Assembly: GCA_913063495.1 (NCBI GenBank)
Contig: CAJXXT010000018.1
Location: forward strand, 1 to 43,380
Length of the DNA stretch: 43,380 bases
Source of the DNA: an uncultured Gammaproteobacteria bacterium
Lineage (GTDB): Bacteria > Pseudomonadota > Gammaproteobacteria > Pseudomonadales > Ketobacteraceae
Direction of reading: 5' to 3'
Part shown: piece after piece, positions 32,834 through 40,747 of the stretch
How positions within the stretch are numbered: position 1 is the stretch's first letter
Layout of the letters: each line of letters begins with the position of its first letter
Made by a program: the position numbers and the translations under genes
The notes under the pieces: model-generated
Told to the model about the DNA's origin: nothing
The model's input: only the letters and a program-made list of their open reading frames with translations
The model's database searches: none

Positions 32834-34171
32834 TTATTCCTCGAAGAAAAACTTCTCTTCACCAAATGCGGGTTCTAAATGGTTTAACCAGGTTGCAGTC
32901 TCAGAATATTTTGCAAAAAATGGACGTTGAACCCAGTCGTGATCACGGCCTTGGATAAAGCGTAATGCAAAAACCTTCTCGCCATTAATTTCAGCAATGC
33001 CTTGGATTTCTACTTTGCCAGGGTCGCTGCTCATTGATGGCCCGCGTGCTGTTCGGCTAATACCTGAAACCTGACGCATGGCTTCGCGATAAATTTCCCA
33101 GGCTTTTACTAAAGGCACTTCAAAATAATGTCGTGCTCCGGTATCCCGCTCGATAAACATATAATAAGGAATGATGCCAAGCCCCACTTGGATTTTCCAC
33201 ATTTTTGCCCAATCATCAGCGTTATCGTTAATATGTTTTAGCAACGGGCCTTGAGAGCGAATGACTGTGCCGGTTTGGCGAATGCGTTTAACGGCTTCTT
33301 TGGCAATGTCAGTTTCTAATTCACGCCAATGGTTATAGTGCGCCATAAAGGCAACATGTTTACCGCTGGCAATGATTTCTTGAAACAGTGACAACAAATC
33401 ATCGGCATCACCATCGGTCACAAATCGTTGGGGCCAAAAGCTGAGTGCTTTGGAGCCGATACGGATCGTTTTGATATGAGAAAACTCTTCCGTTAATAAT
33501 GGTTCCAAATATGCCCGTAGGTTTTTGGTTTTCATTACCATGGGGTCGCCACCGGTAAACAATACATCGGTAACTTCTTTGTGTTCACGAAGGTATTCTT
33601 GTAATTGCCCGGACTCTTTCGCAGCAATTTTTAGCTCATTGTCTCCAACAAACTGTGCCCAGCGAAAGCAGAAGGTGCAGTAGCTATGGCATATTTGGCC
33701 GGAAGTGGGGAAAAACAACACCGTTTCTCGGTATTTATGTTGGATGCCATTAACCCGCTCGCCGTTAACCGTTGGAATGTTCTTTTCCAACTGACCGGCG
33801 GGGTGAGGGTTCATCTCTCCACGAATCTCTTTTATCAGTGCATCAAATGCACTTTTTTCCCACTCCTCGTTAAGCGCATTGGCAACGGCGTCATAATAGC
33901 GAGGTTCTAACATCTCCCGCTGGGGAAAGGTCAGTTGATAAATGGGGTCATCGGGTACAGCATCCCAATCGATAAGCTCATCAATCACGTATTCGTTTAC
34001 ACGAAAAGGCAGCACGCTGCTGACAACTTTCATCTCAAACTGCGTTTGTTCTGACAATTTTTGCAGTTGAGGGATTTTTCCTAGCTGTCGGGCGGTGTAA
34101 ACCTTAAACCGTTGAGGCGGGAACTGTTGGCCTGCGTCAGTCAGTGCTATGATATTTGCGTCAATTGTCAT
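32834..34171 (-). CDS. KamA-family radical SAM protein (lysine 2,3-aminomutase-like)
   Basis: The 445-residue protein has the radical SAM cluster motif CHSYCTFCFRW (Cys161, Cys165, Cys168), then VLFTGGDPMVMKTKNL and IRIGSKALSFWPQRF, characteristic of lysine 2,3-aminomutases and their PLP-using relatives. It would use SAM and PLP for 1,2-amino migration. It is about 100 residues longer than EpmB (the EF-P lysine modifier) and no epmA or efp gene is in the window, so I favour a KamA-like enzyme of uncertain amino-acid substrate. It is divergent from arfB with 240 bp between. Confidence 0.82.
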   Translation of the reverse strand: MTIDANIIALTDAGQQFPPQRFKVYTARQLGKIPQLQKLSEQTQFEMKVVSSVLPFRVNEYVIDELIDWDAVPDDPIYQLTFPQREMLEPRYYDAVANALNEEWEKSAFDALIKEIRGEMNPHPAGQLEKNIPTVNGERVNGIQHKYRETVLFFPTSGQICHSYCTFCFRWAQFVGDNELKIAAKESGQLQEYLREHKEVTDVLFTGGDPMVMKTKNLRAYLEPLLTEEFSHIKTIRIGSKALSFWPQRFVTDGDADDLLSLFQEIIASGKHVAFMAHYNHWRELETDIAKEAVKRIRQTGTVIRSQGPLLKHINDNADDWAKMWKIQVGLGIIPYYMFIERDTGARHYFEVPLVKAWEIYREAMRQVSGISRTARGPSMSSDPGKVEIQGIAEINGEKVFALRFIQGRDHDWVQRPFFAKYSETATWLNHLEPAFGEEKFFFEE

Positions 34172-34411
34172 GGGGTGAGGTTTACCTTTTTGGAGCTGAA
34201 AAATGCGGGTCGCATCTTACCACATAACCATCGCATCGCGGGAAAATACAGTGAACGTAAGGTTATTATTTAAGCGAAGCTGATGCAAGGACTGGGTTTT
34301 AGAACGTTTAAGAATGTTTAAGCGCAGGCCGGGTGTTGAGCATTGTTCTAGTGCTGTTGTTTGAGGCAGTTATTGAAATAATTAATAGATTGAATAGGTT
34401 AAGGTTGTATT

Positions 34412-34828
34412 GTGGCTGTAAAAATATCTCTCAGTGTGTCGATTCCCGATGATGAAATAGAACTTTCTGCTATCCGTGCCCAAGGTGCGGGTGGGCAAAA
34501 TGTCAATAAAGTGTCTTCTGCTATACATTTACGTTTTGATGTTCGCGCATCGTCATTACCCGAATTCTATAAGGAAGAACTACTGTCATTGCGGGATCGA
34601 CGTATTACCAAGGATGGGGTTATTGTCATCAAAGCCCAGCAATACCGCACCCAAGAGAAGAACCGAGAAGATGCCCTGGCTCGTTTGCAAGAGCTTGTGA
34701 AAAGCGCTGCCGTGGTGCGTAAGGCCAGGAGGGCGACCAAACCCACCAAGGGTTCTCAAAGGCGCAGAATGGACAGTAAAACCAAACGAGGCCGAACCAA
34801 GTCCTTGCGTGGTCGCGTTTCTGAATGA
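34412..34828 (+). CDS. arfB: Alternative ribosome-rescue factor ArfB
   Basis: The 138-residue protein has a release-factor-like domain with [20 protein letters not shown] (GGQ at 27-29) and a basic C-terminal tail ([20 protein letters not shown], then [13 protein letters not shown]) that inserts in the empty mRNA channel. It hydrolyses peptidyl-tRNA on stalled ribosomes. The start is GTG 34412 with AAGG eight bases upstream. It overlaps the next gene by ATGA, so the two are coupled. Confidence 0.92.
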   Translation: MAVKISLSVSIPDDEIELSAIRAQGAGGQNVNKVSSAIHLRFDVRASSLPEFYKEELLSLRDRRITKDGVIVIKAQQYRTQEKNREDALARLQELVKSAAVVRKARRATKPTKGSQRRRMDSKTKRGRTKSLRGRVSE

Positions 34829-35556
34829 GCACATCAAAACGTTCACGTTTAGATCGCTTCCTTAGCGCAAAATTGGGCATTAATCGTGGTGATGTGCGGT
34901 TAATGCTGGCGAAAAAACACGTGATGGTAGACGGTATTGCCGCTACGGATATACAGCAGCAGGTTAATGCATTTACCCATGTGGCACTGGTTGATCAAGC
35001 TGGCGGTGACTCTGTTACGGTGCTTCAGGATAACCAGCCTCAATACTGGATGATGAATAAACCCATCGGTGTTGTGAGTGCGACGGCCGATGAGCAGCAC
35101 AAAACAGTGATAGACCTGCTGCCCGCCTCTGATGTAAGTGATTTACATATTGCAGGGCGGCTAGATCTGAATTCCTCAGGCTTGTTGTTGCTAACCAATG
35201 ACGGGCGTTGGTCGAGGGCATTGTCAGAGCCAAGCGCTGGGGTGGGTAAATGTTATCGAGTGAGATTAGAGAAACCGTTAACAGAGGATTATATTCAAGC
35301 GTTCGCTGAGGGTATGTATTTCTCTTATGAAGATATTACAACGCGGCCAGTGGTGTTAACGATTATCAGTGACTATGTTGCAGAGCTGCGTTTAGTCGAA
35401 GGGCGTTATCATCAGATAAAACGCATGTTTGGACGGTTTAGAAATCCGGTGTTGGCGTTACACCGGATTTCAATTGGTAACTTGTTGCTAGATGAAACGT
35501 TAATGCCCGGTCAATATCGACCGCTAACGGATAGGGAAGTTAAAGAAATCGTTTAA
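34825..35556 (+). CDS. RsuA-family pseudouridine synthase (second copy)
   Basis: The 243-residue protein has an S4 domain ([20 protein letters not shown]), [20 protein letters not shown] (Asp114), a middle region with [11 protein letters not shown], and [15 protein letters not shown]. It is clearly a paralogue of the rsuA product at 31084 but more divergent, with the SPxHxC-like element replaced by [13 protein letters not shown]; its target uridine may differ. It is coupled to arfB by a 4-bp overlap. Confidence 0.88.
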   Translation: MSTSKRSRLDRFLSAKLGINRGDVRLMLAKKHVMVDGIAATDIQQQVNAFTHVALVDQAGGDSVTVLQDNQPQYWMMNKPIGVVSATADEQHKTVIDLLPASDVSDLHIAGRLDLNSSGLLLLTNDGRWSRALSEPSAGVGKCYRVRLEKPLTEDYIQAFAEGMYFSYEDITTRPVVLTIISDYVAELRLVEGRYHQIKRMFGRFRNPVLALHRISIGNLLLDETLMPGQYRPLTDREVKEIV

Positions 35557-35567
35557 GTGAAATGTTT

Positions 35568-36719
35568 TTAAAGGAATCGTTTACGTAAGCCCATTAGGCC
35601 AGTTATTCCCAACAATCCGAACCAACCCAGTGCACCGCCGTGCCCATCAGATTCAGCACCGTAATAATTATCATCATAATGGCTGTCACTTGAGTCAAAG
35701 CTATCGTCATAATCCTCACTTTCAATGGCTAAGCCAGTATTACGTGTAGTGTCTGCGGTGGCTAATATCAGGCCGTTGTCCGCATCGTATAATTTAGCTC
35801 TAATATGATAATAATCACTGCGATAACCAGATTCTAATAATACGTTAGTGATATCTTTATCAGAAGACTGATAGCCTGAAATAAACCACGCGTTATTTTG
35901 ATACAGCAGCGTTTCTATTCCAAATGGATCCACAATAAATACACTTAACGCTACCCACTCAGTACCAAATGACATATCGGCGTCGATGGTGATGTCTAGC
36001 TCAGGAAAAAAACCATCATTATCTGTATCATTGGAGAGTGCGATGGTTAACTCTTGAATCGTAAAAACCGTTGATTGAAATGTATCTTGATCAACTTCTT
36101 CTAAATAACGTCCGTACAAATCGTCATCGTCATAGGCATTAATACTATCCAATAACTCATGGGTATAAGCATCGTAAATAGCTACACGAAGATTATAAAT
36201 ATCGCTGTCGTAACCTTCCGTTAAACTGGTGGTGACCTCATAACTATCGGATAACGCCTCACCAATGATGGTGAAATTCTCTGTCACATAGTACAAGCGT
36301 TCTTCATCTTGATTATCTAGCTGGTTATCTAGGTATAATTTTGCATAAATTCGATCGCTAACTAAACGAGTATCCGCATCAAAGGTCACTCGAAAGCGAT
36401 GAAAAAAACCGTCACCATCGTTATCCAATAAATATTCAAAATCTGCATTATGAATCCAACTGTCAGATGTGGTGTGACGTGCTGCAGTGCGAGCCGCTCT
36501 ATTTTGAATGTTTTCATCTTTGTTCTGTTTTTCTTTTATATCGTGAGAACGGTCAACCATACCCCCCGTTGATTTAGTGTTTGATGCCGTGCTTGTAGCA
36601 ATATTATCACCGCTCTCTGCAAAGACGGTTTGCGAGTCCAATATCAAACTGCACACTAATACGGTAAGAATAAAGGCTTGATAAGCGATGCTACGAATAG
36701 GACGGGTCTTGGTTTGCAT
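35568..36719 (-). CDS. Choice-of-anchor H family surface protein
   Basis: The 383-residue protein has an N-terminal signal (AYQAFILTVLVCSLILDSQT region, cleaved near 34). A Ser/Asp/Asn-rich linker leads to two tandem similar domains: DNDGDGFFHRFRVTFDAD, then YDSDIYNLRVAIYDA; and DTDNDGFFPELDITIDAD, then YRSDYYHIRAKLYDA. The C-terminus (about 361-383) is Gly-Gly-Ala, a hydrophobic helix and LRKRFL, the layout of GlyGly-CTERM sorting signals processed by rhombosortase. DxDxDG-like loops suggest calcium binding. AAGGAAGA sits about eight bases before the ATG. It is probably a surface-released or anchored protein; the partner protease is not in the window. Confidence 0.75.
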   Translation of the reverse strand: MQTKTRPIRSIAYQAFILTVLVCSLILDSQTVFAESGDNIATSTASNTKSTGGMVDRSHDIKEKQNKDENIQNRAARTAARHTTSDSWIHNADFEYLLDNDGDGFFHRFRVTFDADTRLVSDRIYAKLYLDNQLDNQDEERLYYVTENFTIIGEALSDSYEVTTSLTEGYDSDIYNLRVAIYDAYTHELLDSINAYDDDDLYGRYLEEVDQDTFQSTVFTIQELTIALSNDTDNDGFFPELDITIDADMSFGTEWVALSVFIVDPFGIETLLYQNNAWFISGYQSSDKDITNVLLESGYRSDYYHIRAKLYDADNGLILATADTTRNTGLAIESEDYDDSFDSSDSHYDDNYYGAESDGHGGALGWFGLLGITGLMGLRKRFL

Positions 36720-36938
36720 AATGATCTTCCTTTAAGAATGACGAATCATGTCGATGGAAGTATTAAAACAAAGTGAAGATGAATCGAAGCTGAACGGAGG
36801 CGGGTTTAATAATCAATGCGAAGTGATATTTGCGATCCATACAATGTTTATTTCACTGTTCAGTTTGGGTTCAGGTACAGGGGGTTAATCTGATAACCAG
36901 ACTCAAGCAGCATACGCAAACAATCATACCAACGGAGC

Positions 36939-37010
36939 GTTACTATGAGCTTTACTACAAACGTTACTTCAAGCGTTACTTCAAGCGCTACTACAAGTGT
37001 TACTACGAGC
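36939..37010 (+). repeat. Six tandem 12-bp units containing a start codon
   Basis: The units are GTTACTATGAGC, TTTACTACAAAC, GTTACTTCAAGC (twice), GCTACTACAAGT and GTTACTACGAGC. The ATG of the His-rich protein lies in the first unit (36945-36947), so units 2-6 are translated as F-T-T-N, V-T-S-S, V-T-S-S, A-T-T-S and V-T-T-S. Period 12 keeps the frame. Confidence 0.85.
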
Positions 37011-37595
37011 TTTAACCAACAGACCTTTAGTCATCTAATGTCAAACCAGCGCAAACGAATGATGACCGCTGTTGTTACCTTTGTTGCCCTCGTGTTTATG
37101 AGTGCAGGCACAACATCCTATGCGCAGCACGACAACTACTCTGATGAGATTGTTGCCGGAGCACTGATTGGAGCTGTTGTGGGTTTATCTCTGGTGTCTC
37201 ATAGCAATCGTCATGATAAACATTATGACCGTCACCGAAAGCATCAAAAGTATCACTTCCACGGCGATCACCGGTGTTATAAGCGTCATAAAGCCCACAG
37301 GCGACATCAGCAGCACCATACACATCACAACACGCGCCACAATACACGCCACAGCTATAACAATAACCATCGAGGCTACCAGCATGGCCACTCACAGCAC
37401 AGTCATTGGCAGCATAAAAAACAACGAGCAGATCGAGAGGTGCATCACTATTACAACGATCAGCGCTCCAACCGCCATAACAGCCACTCGAAACAGCAAT
37501 CTCGGCATCAGTCCAAGCACCAATCCAAACATCAATCTAAACACCAGGCTACCCCCCGGTCTAATGAGGGCTATGTCTCAGTTAGGCATTTCTAA
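36945..37595 (+). CDS. His-rich exported protein of unknown function
   Basis: The 216-residue protein has a Ser/Thr repeat leader (2-31), then a signal-like helix (MMTAVVTFVALVFMSAGTTS, then YA; cleavage near 60), a glycine-zipper-like helix (IVAGALIGAVVGLSLV) and a basic, His-rich tail. By my count 34 of 216 residues are His, in runs such as HRRHQQHHTHHNTRH, ending in three KHQS repeats. His-rich tails often bind nickel, zinc or copper. ATG 36945 has GGAG seven bases upstream. The alternative ATG 37038 would give a normal-length signal peptide but has no ribosome binding site. Confidence 0.6.
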   Translation: MSFTTNVTSSVTSSATTSVTTSFNQQTFSHLMSNQRKRMMTAVVTFVALVFMSAGTTSYAQHDNYSDEIVAGALIGAVVGLSLVSHSNRHDKHYDRHRKHQKYHFHGDHRCYKRHKAHRRHQQHHTHHNTRHNTRHSYNNNHRGYQHGHSQHSHWQHKKQRADREVHHYYNDQRSNRHNSHSKQQSRHQSKHQSKHQSKHQATPRSNEGYVSVRHF

Positions 37596-37640
37596 TGGGT
37601 AAGTACCTTAAGACTAGGGGGGCTAAGCTTCTTATTCTGT

Positions 37641-37693
37641 AAACACCTTACTATACTCAACAGGTCGCCAATGACTAATGTAGTAAGGTGTTT
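37641..37693 (+). terminator. 13-bp stem that also contains the next gene's ribosome binding site
   Basis: AAACACCTTACTA (37641-37653) pairs with TAGTAAGGTGTTT (37681-37693). TTTTT (37691-37695) overlaps the right arm's end, so it can terminate transcription from the His-rich gene. The right arm also holds TAAGGTG (37684-37690), the ribosome binding site for GTG 37696. The loop of about 27 nt is long for a simple terminator. Confidence 0.55.
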
Positions 37694-37695
37694 TT

Positions 37696-38796
37696 GTGAA
37701 AGTCCGCCCCTCTTTTCTAATATTGTTAACATTATCCCTATTGTTGCTGTTTGTTTTTAGCAGTATCCCCCCTGAAAAGCGCAAGATGCTATTAACGGCT
37801 TTGGGTATCCCTAAGCCCGCTGGTGGGCAAACACAGCAAGGTTGGCAGCAAATAGAAGATGTGATTGAAAGTTTTGAAACGCATGTGACGGCCTGTCATG
37901 TCCCGAAAACCCGTGCAACCAGTGAGGTAGAGGCTCAAGGCAAGGTTTTTAAATGGGTAGATGCCGAGGGCAAAGTTCACTTTACTGACAAACCCAAAGG
38001 TAAAGGTGCAGAAGACCTGACAAATCGTTATAAGATGGAAAAACAGTACTTTCGTATGTCGATCACTGCAGCGGGAGGCAACCTACCCCCATTTTTACAT
38101 GACCGCCTGTCCGCGGATCTAAAGCAGCTGTACTTTATATTGTCTCGTTGGTTACCAGATCAATACATTAAACAGGTGGATCTGAATGTAAAAGTGTTTA
38201 ATGATCAGACTAAGTTTGATGTGTATCGTGAAGAACATGTGCCAGGGTTGGAAACCGCTTCAGGTTTTTATAAGCCATCCATGGACGAGGCGGTAGTCAT
38301 GGTGCAACGAGATGCCTTCATGACACAATCTATTGCCCGTCATGAGGCGACTCATGTGATTAACTCCGGGTTATATGGTCGTACACCCGTGTGGTTTAAC
38401 GAAGGTTTAGCCGAATACTTTGAGCGTTTGAGTATCGAAGGGCAAAGTAAACGGGTTAATCCGTCACCACATCACCTTAAATTGTTACAAGGAGCGCTGG
38501 CGGACGGTGAGTTAATGACCGTTAGTGATTACTTGTCGATTAAGGGACGTGCATGGCGAGATCATGAGCAAAATATGATGTACGCTATGGCATGGTCTGT
38601 TGTGCACTTTATGATGCAAGACTCCCTAGGGCGGGAAACCATGAAGTTACTGATGACCCATATGGCAGATAATTTTTGTCAGCCTGTGAATACAGTGACA
38701 TTTATAGAACAGCATTATGTTGGTGGTATGAAAGCATTTTCCGAGCGCTGGCGAGCCGCGCTGATGTCCAGTGACTTTCAAGTACACCGGTATTGA
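37696..38796 (+). CDS. DUF4124-HExxH metalloprotease-like exported protein
   Basis: The 366-residue protein has an N-terminal helix (LILLTLSLLLLFVFSS), a DUF4124-type segment (KVFKWVDAEGKVHFTDKP, 83-100) and a peptidase-MA/DUF1570-like domain with RHEATHVINSGL (HEATH 216-220) and VWFNEGLAEYFE (Glu236 and Glu240 nearby), the gluzincin zinc site. It is probably a periplasmic zinc peptidase, perhaps wall- or surface-directed; the substrate is unknown. GTG 37696 is the start, with AGG seven bases upstream inside a hairpin. Confidence 0.75.
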   Translation: MKVRPSFLILLTLSLLLLFVFSSIPPEKRKMLLTALGIPKPAGGQTQQGWQQIEDVIESFETHVTACHVPKTRATSEVEAQGKVFKWVDAEGKVHFTDKPKGKGAEDLTNRYKMEKQYFRMSITAAGGNLPPFLHDRLSADLKQLYFILSRWLPDQYIKQVDLNVKVFNDQTKFDVYREEHVPGLETASGFYKPSMDEAVVMVQRDAFMTQSIARHEATHVINSGLYGRTPVWFNEGLAEYFERLSIEGQSKRVNPSPHHLKLLQGALADGELMTVSDYLSIKGRAWRDHEQNMMYAMAWSVVHFMMQDSLGRETMKLLMTHMADNFCQPVNTVTFIEQHYVGGMKAFSERWRAALMSSDFQVHRY

Positions 38797-38825
38797 TGTT
38801 ATAAGACGAAGTAGAGGAATAGAGC

Positions 38826-40376
38826 GTGAAATCCAGTTATCGACATTTGTCCGCGAATTATAAAGCCTTAAAAAGAGCAAAAACCTATCAACAGTGGCTT
38901 GGTGCCGCAGAAGAAATTGATACGTTAGAAGGGCATAGTCGTTGGCGTGGAAATGACGAATCGGGTTATTACCCCTACGAATTACTGCAAGAACAAATAG
39001 ACTTATTAACCGAGTACCGTGAAGAGCACCGTATTGGCTGTCTTATTTCTTATATGCAAGAAAGTTTGCATCGAACGTTAGGTGAGTTAACAGATTCCCA
39101 TCTTTACGATACGTCCTTAGTGGGTACAAAATATCTAGTTGAGCAGTATTTGGATGAGGTTGAAGAGACATTAAATTATCTCTGTGACGCTGACTTAGAC
39201 ATTATTGATGAAGCCAAAAAGTTAAAGTTATTTAAACACGCCAGAAACAATTTCGGTCGCAGTGCACTTATGTTAAGTGGCGGCGGCGCTTTTGGTATTT
39301 ACCATCTGGGTATTATTAAAGCGTTGTTGGAGCAAAATCTTTTGCCTTCTGTTATTTCTGGCACCAGTATGGGGGCGATTGTTACAGGTTTGGTAGGTAC
39401 TCATTCCGACGAGGAATTGTTAGAAAAATTATCAGTGCCAGAAGATAATGATTTTAGCCCGATAAAACACCGTTCGTTTATGGAGATATTTTCTAAAAAA
39501 TCCCTGTTAGAGTCTGAGCAATTATTGCAATGCATCTCGAATAATATTCCTAACGATACTTTTTTAGAAGCGTATTTACGAACGGGTAGAGCGATTAATA
39601 TCACGGTATCACCAACACGAGCCGGACAAAAAGCACGCGTATTAAATTATAAAACGGCACCGAATGTTTTAGTGGCTTACGCCTGCAAAGCCTCCTGCTC
39701 TATACCTGGCGTATTTCCCGCAGTTCAGTTGCGAGCGAAGAACGCCGAGGGTGCTGTTGTGCCTTACATGGAATCTGAGCTATGGGCTGATGGTGGTGTT
39801 AGTACCGATATACCGATGGCGCGAATTGGTCGCATTTTTAATGCGAATCACTTTATTGTTAGTCAAACCAACCCTCATGTTTTACCGTTTGTCGCAAATA
39901 GATCCAAAAAAGGCGTTTTACCGTTTGTTATTGATTTTGCATCATCATCAATTCATGCCCAATGGCATCAGGTTATCACCGTTACTAAAAAACATACCCA
40001 GAACCGAACACTTCGTTTTTGGTTGGATCGCGCGGATGCATTATTAGGACAAGACTATTTGGGTGATATTAACCTACACCCTGATTTTCCTATTAAAAAG
40101 TATCTAAAGGTAATGACAAATCCGTCAGATGAAGAGATTTATGACTTCATTCTTACGGGTGAGCGTTCAACATGGCCAAATATAGCGATGATTCGAAATC
40201 AAACACGTATTAGCCGTGTGTTGGCTCGATGTTATGAAAAGTGTTACGCAAAACATCATGGTCATACGCATCGTAGTGAATCTATTGGTAAAAACTCCTT
40301 CGTTGATATTGATGGTGCAGTGCCTGGGGAGGACATTGAATTAAGCATTAATGTGCAGGAGACATCGTTGGCGTGA
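38826..40376 (+). CDS. DUF3336 patatin-like phospholipase
   Basis: The 516-residue protein has an N-terminal DUF3336 region (about 1-140, with KTYQQWLGAAEEIDTLEG and SRWRGNDESGYYPY) followed by a patatin domain: LSGGGAFGIYHLG (oxyanion loop 152-157), ISGTSMGAI (Ser181) and ADGGVSTDIP (Asp322). This is the bacterial counterpart of the yeast TGL3/4/5 and plant SDP1 lipases, which act on triacylglycerol or lysophospholipid. There is no signal peptide. The start is GTG 38826 with AGAGGA upstream. It overlaps the GIY-YIG gene by GTGA. Confidence 0.88.
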   Translation: MKSSYRHLSANYKALKRAKTYQQWLGAAEEIDTLEGHSRWRGNDESGYYPYELLQEQIDLLTEYREEHRIGCLISYMQESLHRTLGELTDSHLYDTSLVGTKYLVEQYLDEVEETLNYLCDADLDIIDEAKKLKLFKHARNNFGRSALMLSGGGAFGIYHLGIIKALLEQNLLPSVISGTSMGAIVTGLVGTHSDEELLEKLSVPEDNDFSPIKHRSFMEIFSKKSLLESEQLLQCISNNIPNDTFLEAYLRTGRAINITVSPTRAGQKARVLNYKTAPNVLVAYACKASCSIPGVFPAVQLRAKNAEGAVVPYMESELWADGGVSTDIPMARIGRIFNANHFIVSQTNPHVLPFVANRSKKGVLPFVIDFASSSIHAQWHQVITVTKKHTQNRTLRFWLDRADALLGQDYLGDINLHPDFPIKKYLKVMTNPSDEEIYDFILTGERSTWPNIAMIRNQTRISRVLARCYEKCYAKHHGHTHRSESIGKNSFVDIDGAVPGEDIELSINVQETSLA

Positions 40377-40627
40377 GTGCGCAGTCTGAGTGGTGGGTAT
40401 ATATGATCCTGTGTAGTGACAATACGTATTACACAGGTATTACCACGGATTTAGATCGACGATTTAATCAGCATAAAACCGGAAAAGGGGCAAAATATTT
40501 TTATGGTCGTCAGCCGGTAGAATTTGTCTTTCAAGAAAATGGTCATGATCGTAGTAGTGCTAGTCAGCGCGAGGCGGCGATTAAATCCTTAACACGACAA
40601 CAGAAAATCGCATTGCTTCAAGTATAG
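40373..40627 (+). CDS. GIY-YIG domain protein (YhbQ-like)
   Basis: The 84-residue minimal GIY-YIG fold has VYMILCSDNTYYTGITTDL (GIY and YIG-equivalent strands), RRFNQHKTGKGAKYF (catalytic Arg region) and QREAAIKSLTRQQK (metal Glu helix). Single-domain members resemble YhbQ and UPF0213; the biological role is unclear. The start GTG 40373 overlaps the patatin stop as GTGA. The stop (40625-40627) abuts the 15-bp tandem array. Confidence 0.85.
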   Translation: MSAQSEWWVYMILCSDNTYYTGITTDLDRRFNQHKTGKGAKYFYGRQPVEFVFQENGHDRSSASQREAAIKSLTRQQKIALLQV

Positions 40628-40747
40628 CTATTCAAAGTCTTGTTATTCAAAGTTCAGCTATTCAAAGTCTTGTTATTCAAAGTTCAGCTATTCAAAGTCC
40701 AGCTATTCAAAGTCCAGCTATTCAAAGTCCAGCTATTCAAAGTCCAG
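40628..40747. repeat. Eight tandem 15-bp units carrying stop codons
   Basis: On the plus strand the units are CTATTCAAAGTCTTG, TTATTCAAAGTTCAG, the same pair again, then CTATTCAAAGTCCAG four times. Read on the minus strand, each unit is Leu/Gln-Asp/Asn-Phe-Glu-stop. The copy nearest the helicase (40733-40747) is the real end of that gene (LDFE-TAG), so the array is a tandem amplification of the helicase 3' end. It fills the whole gap between the convergent GIY-YIG and helicase genes. Confidence 0.95.

Noticed and set aside
40628..40747. CRISPR array
   Set aside because: Units are 15 bp and directly adjacent with no spacers; the unit is the helicase gene's own 3' end.
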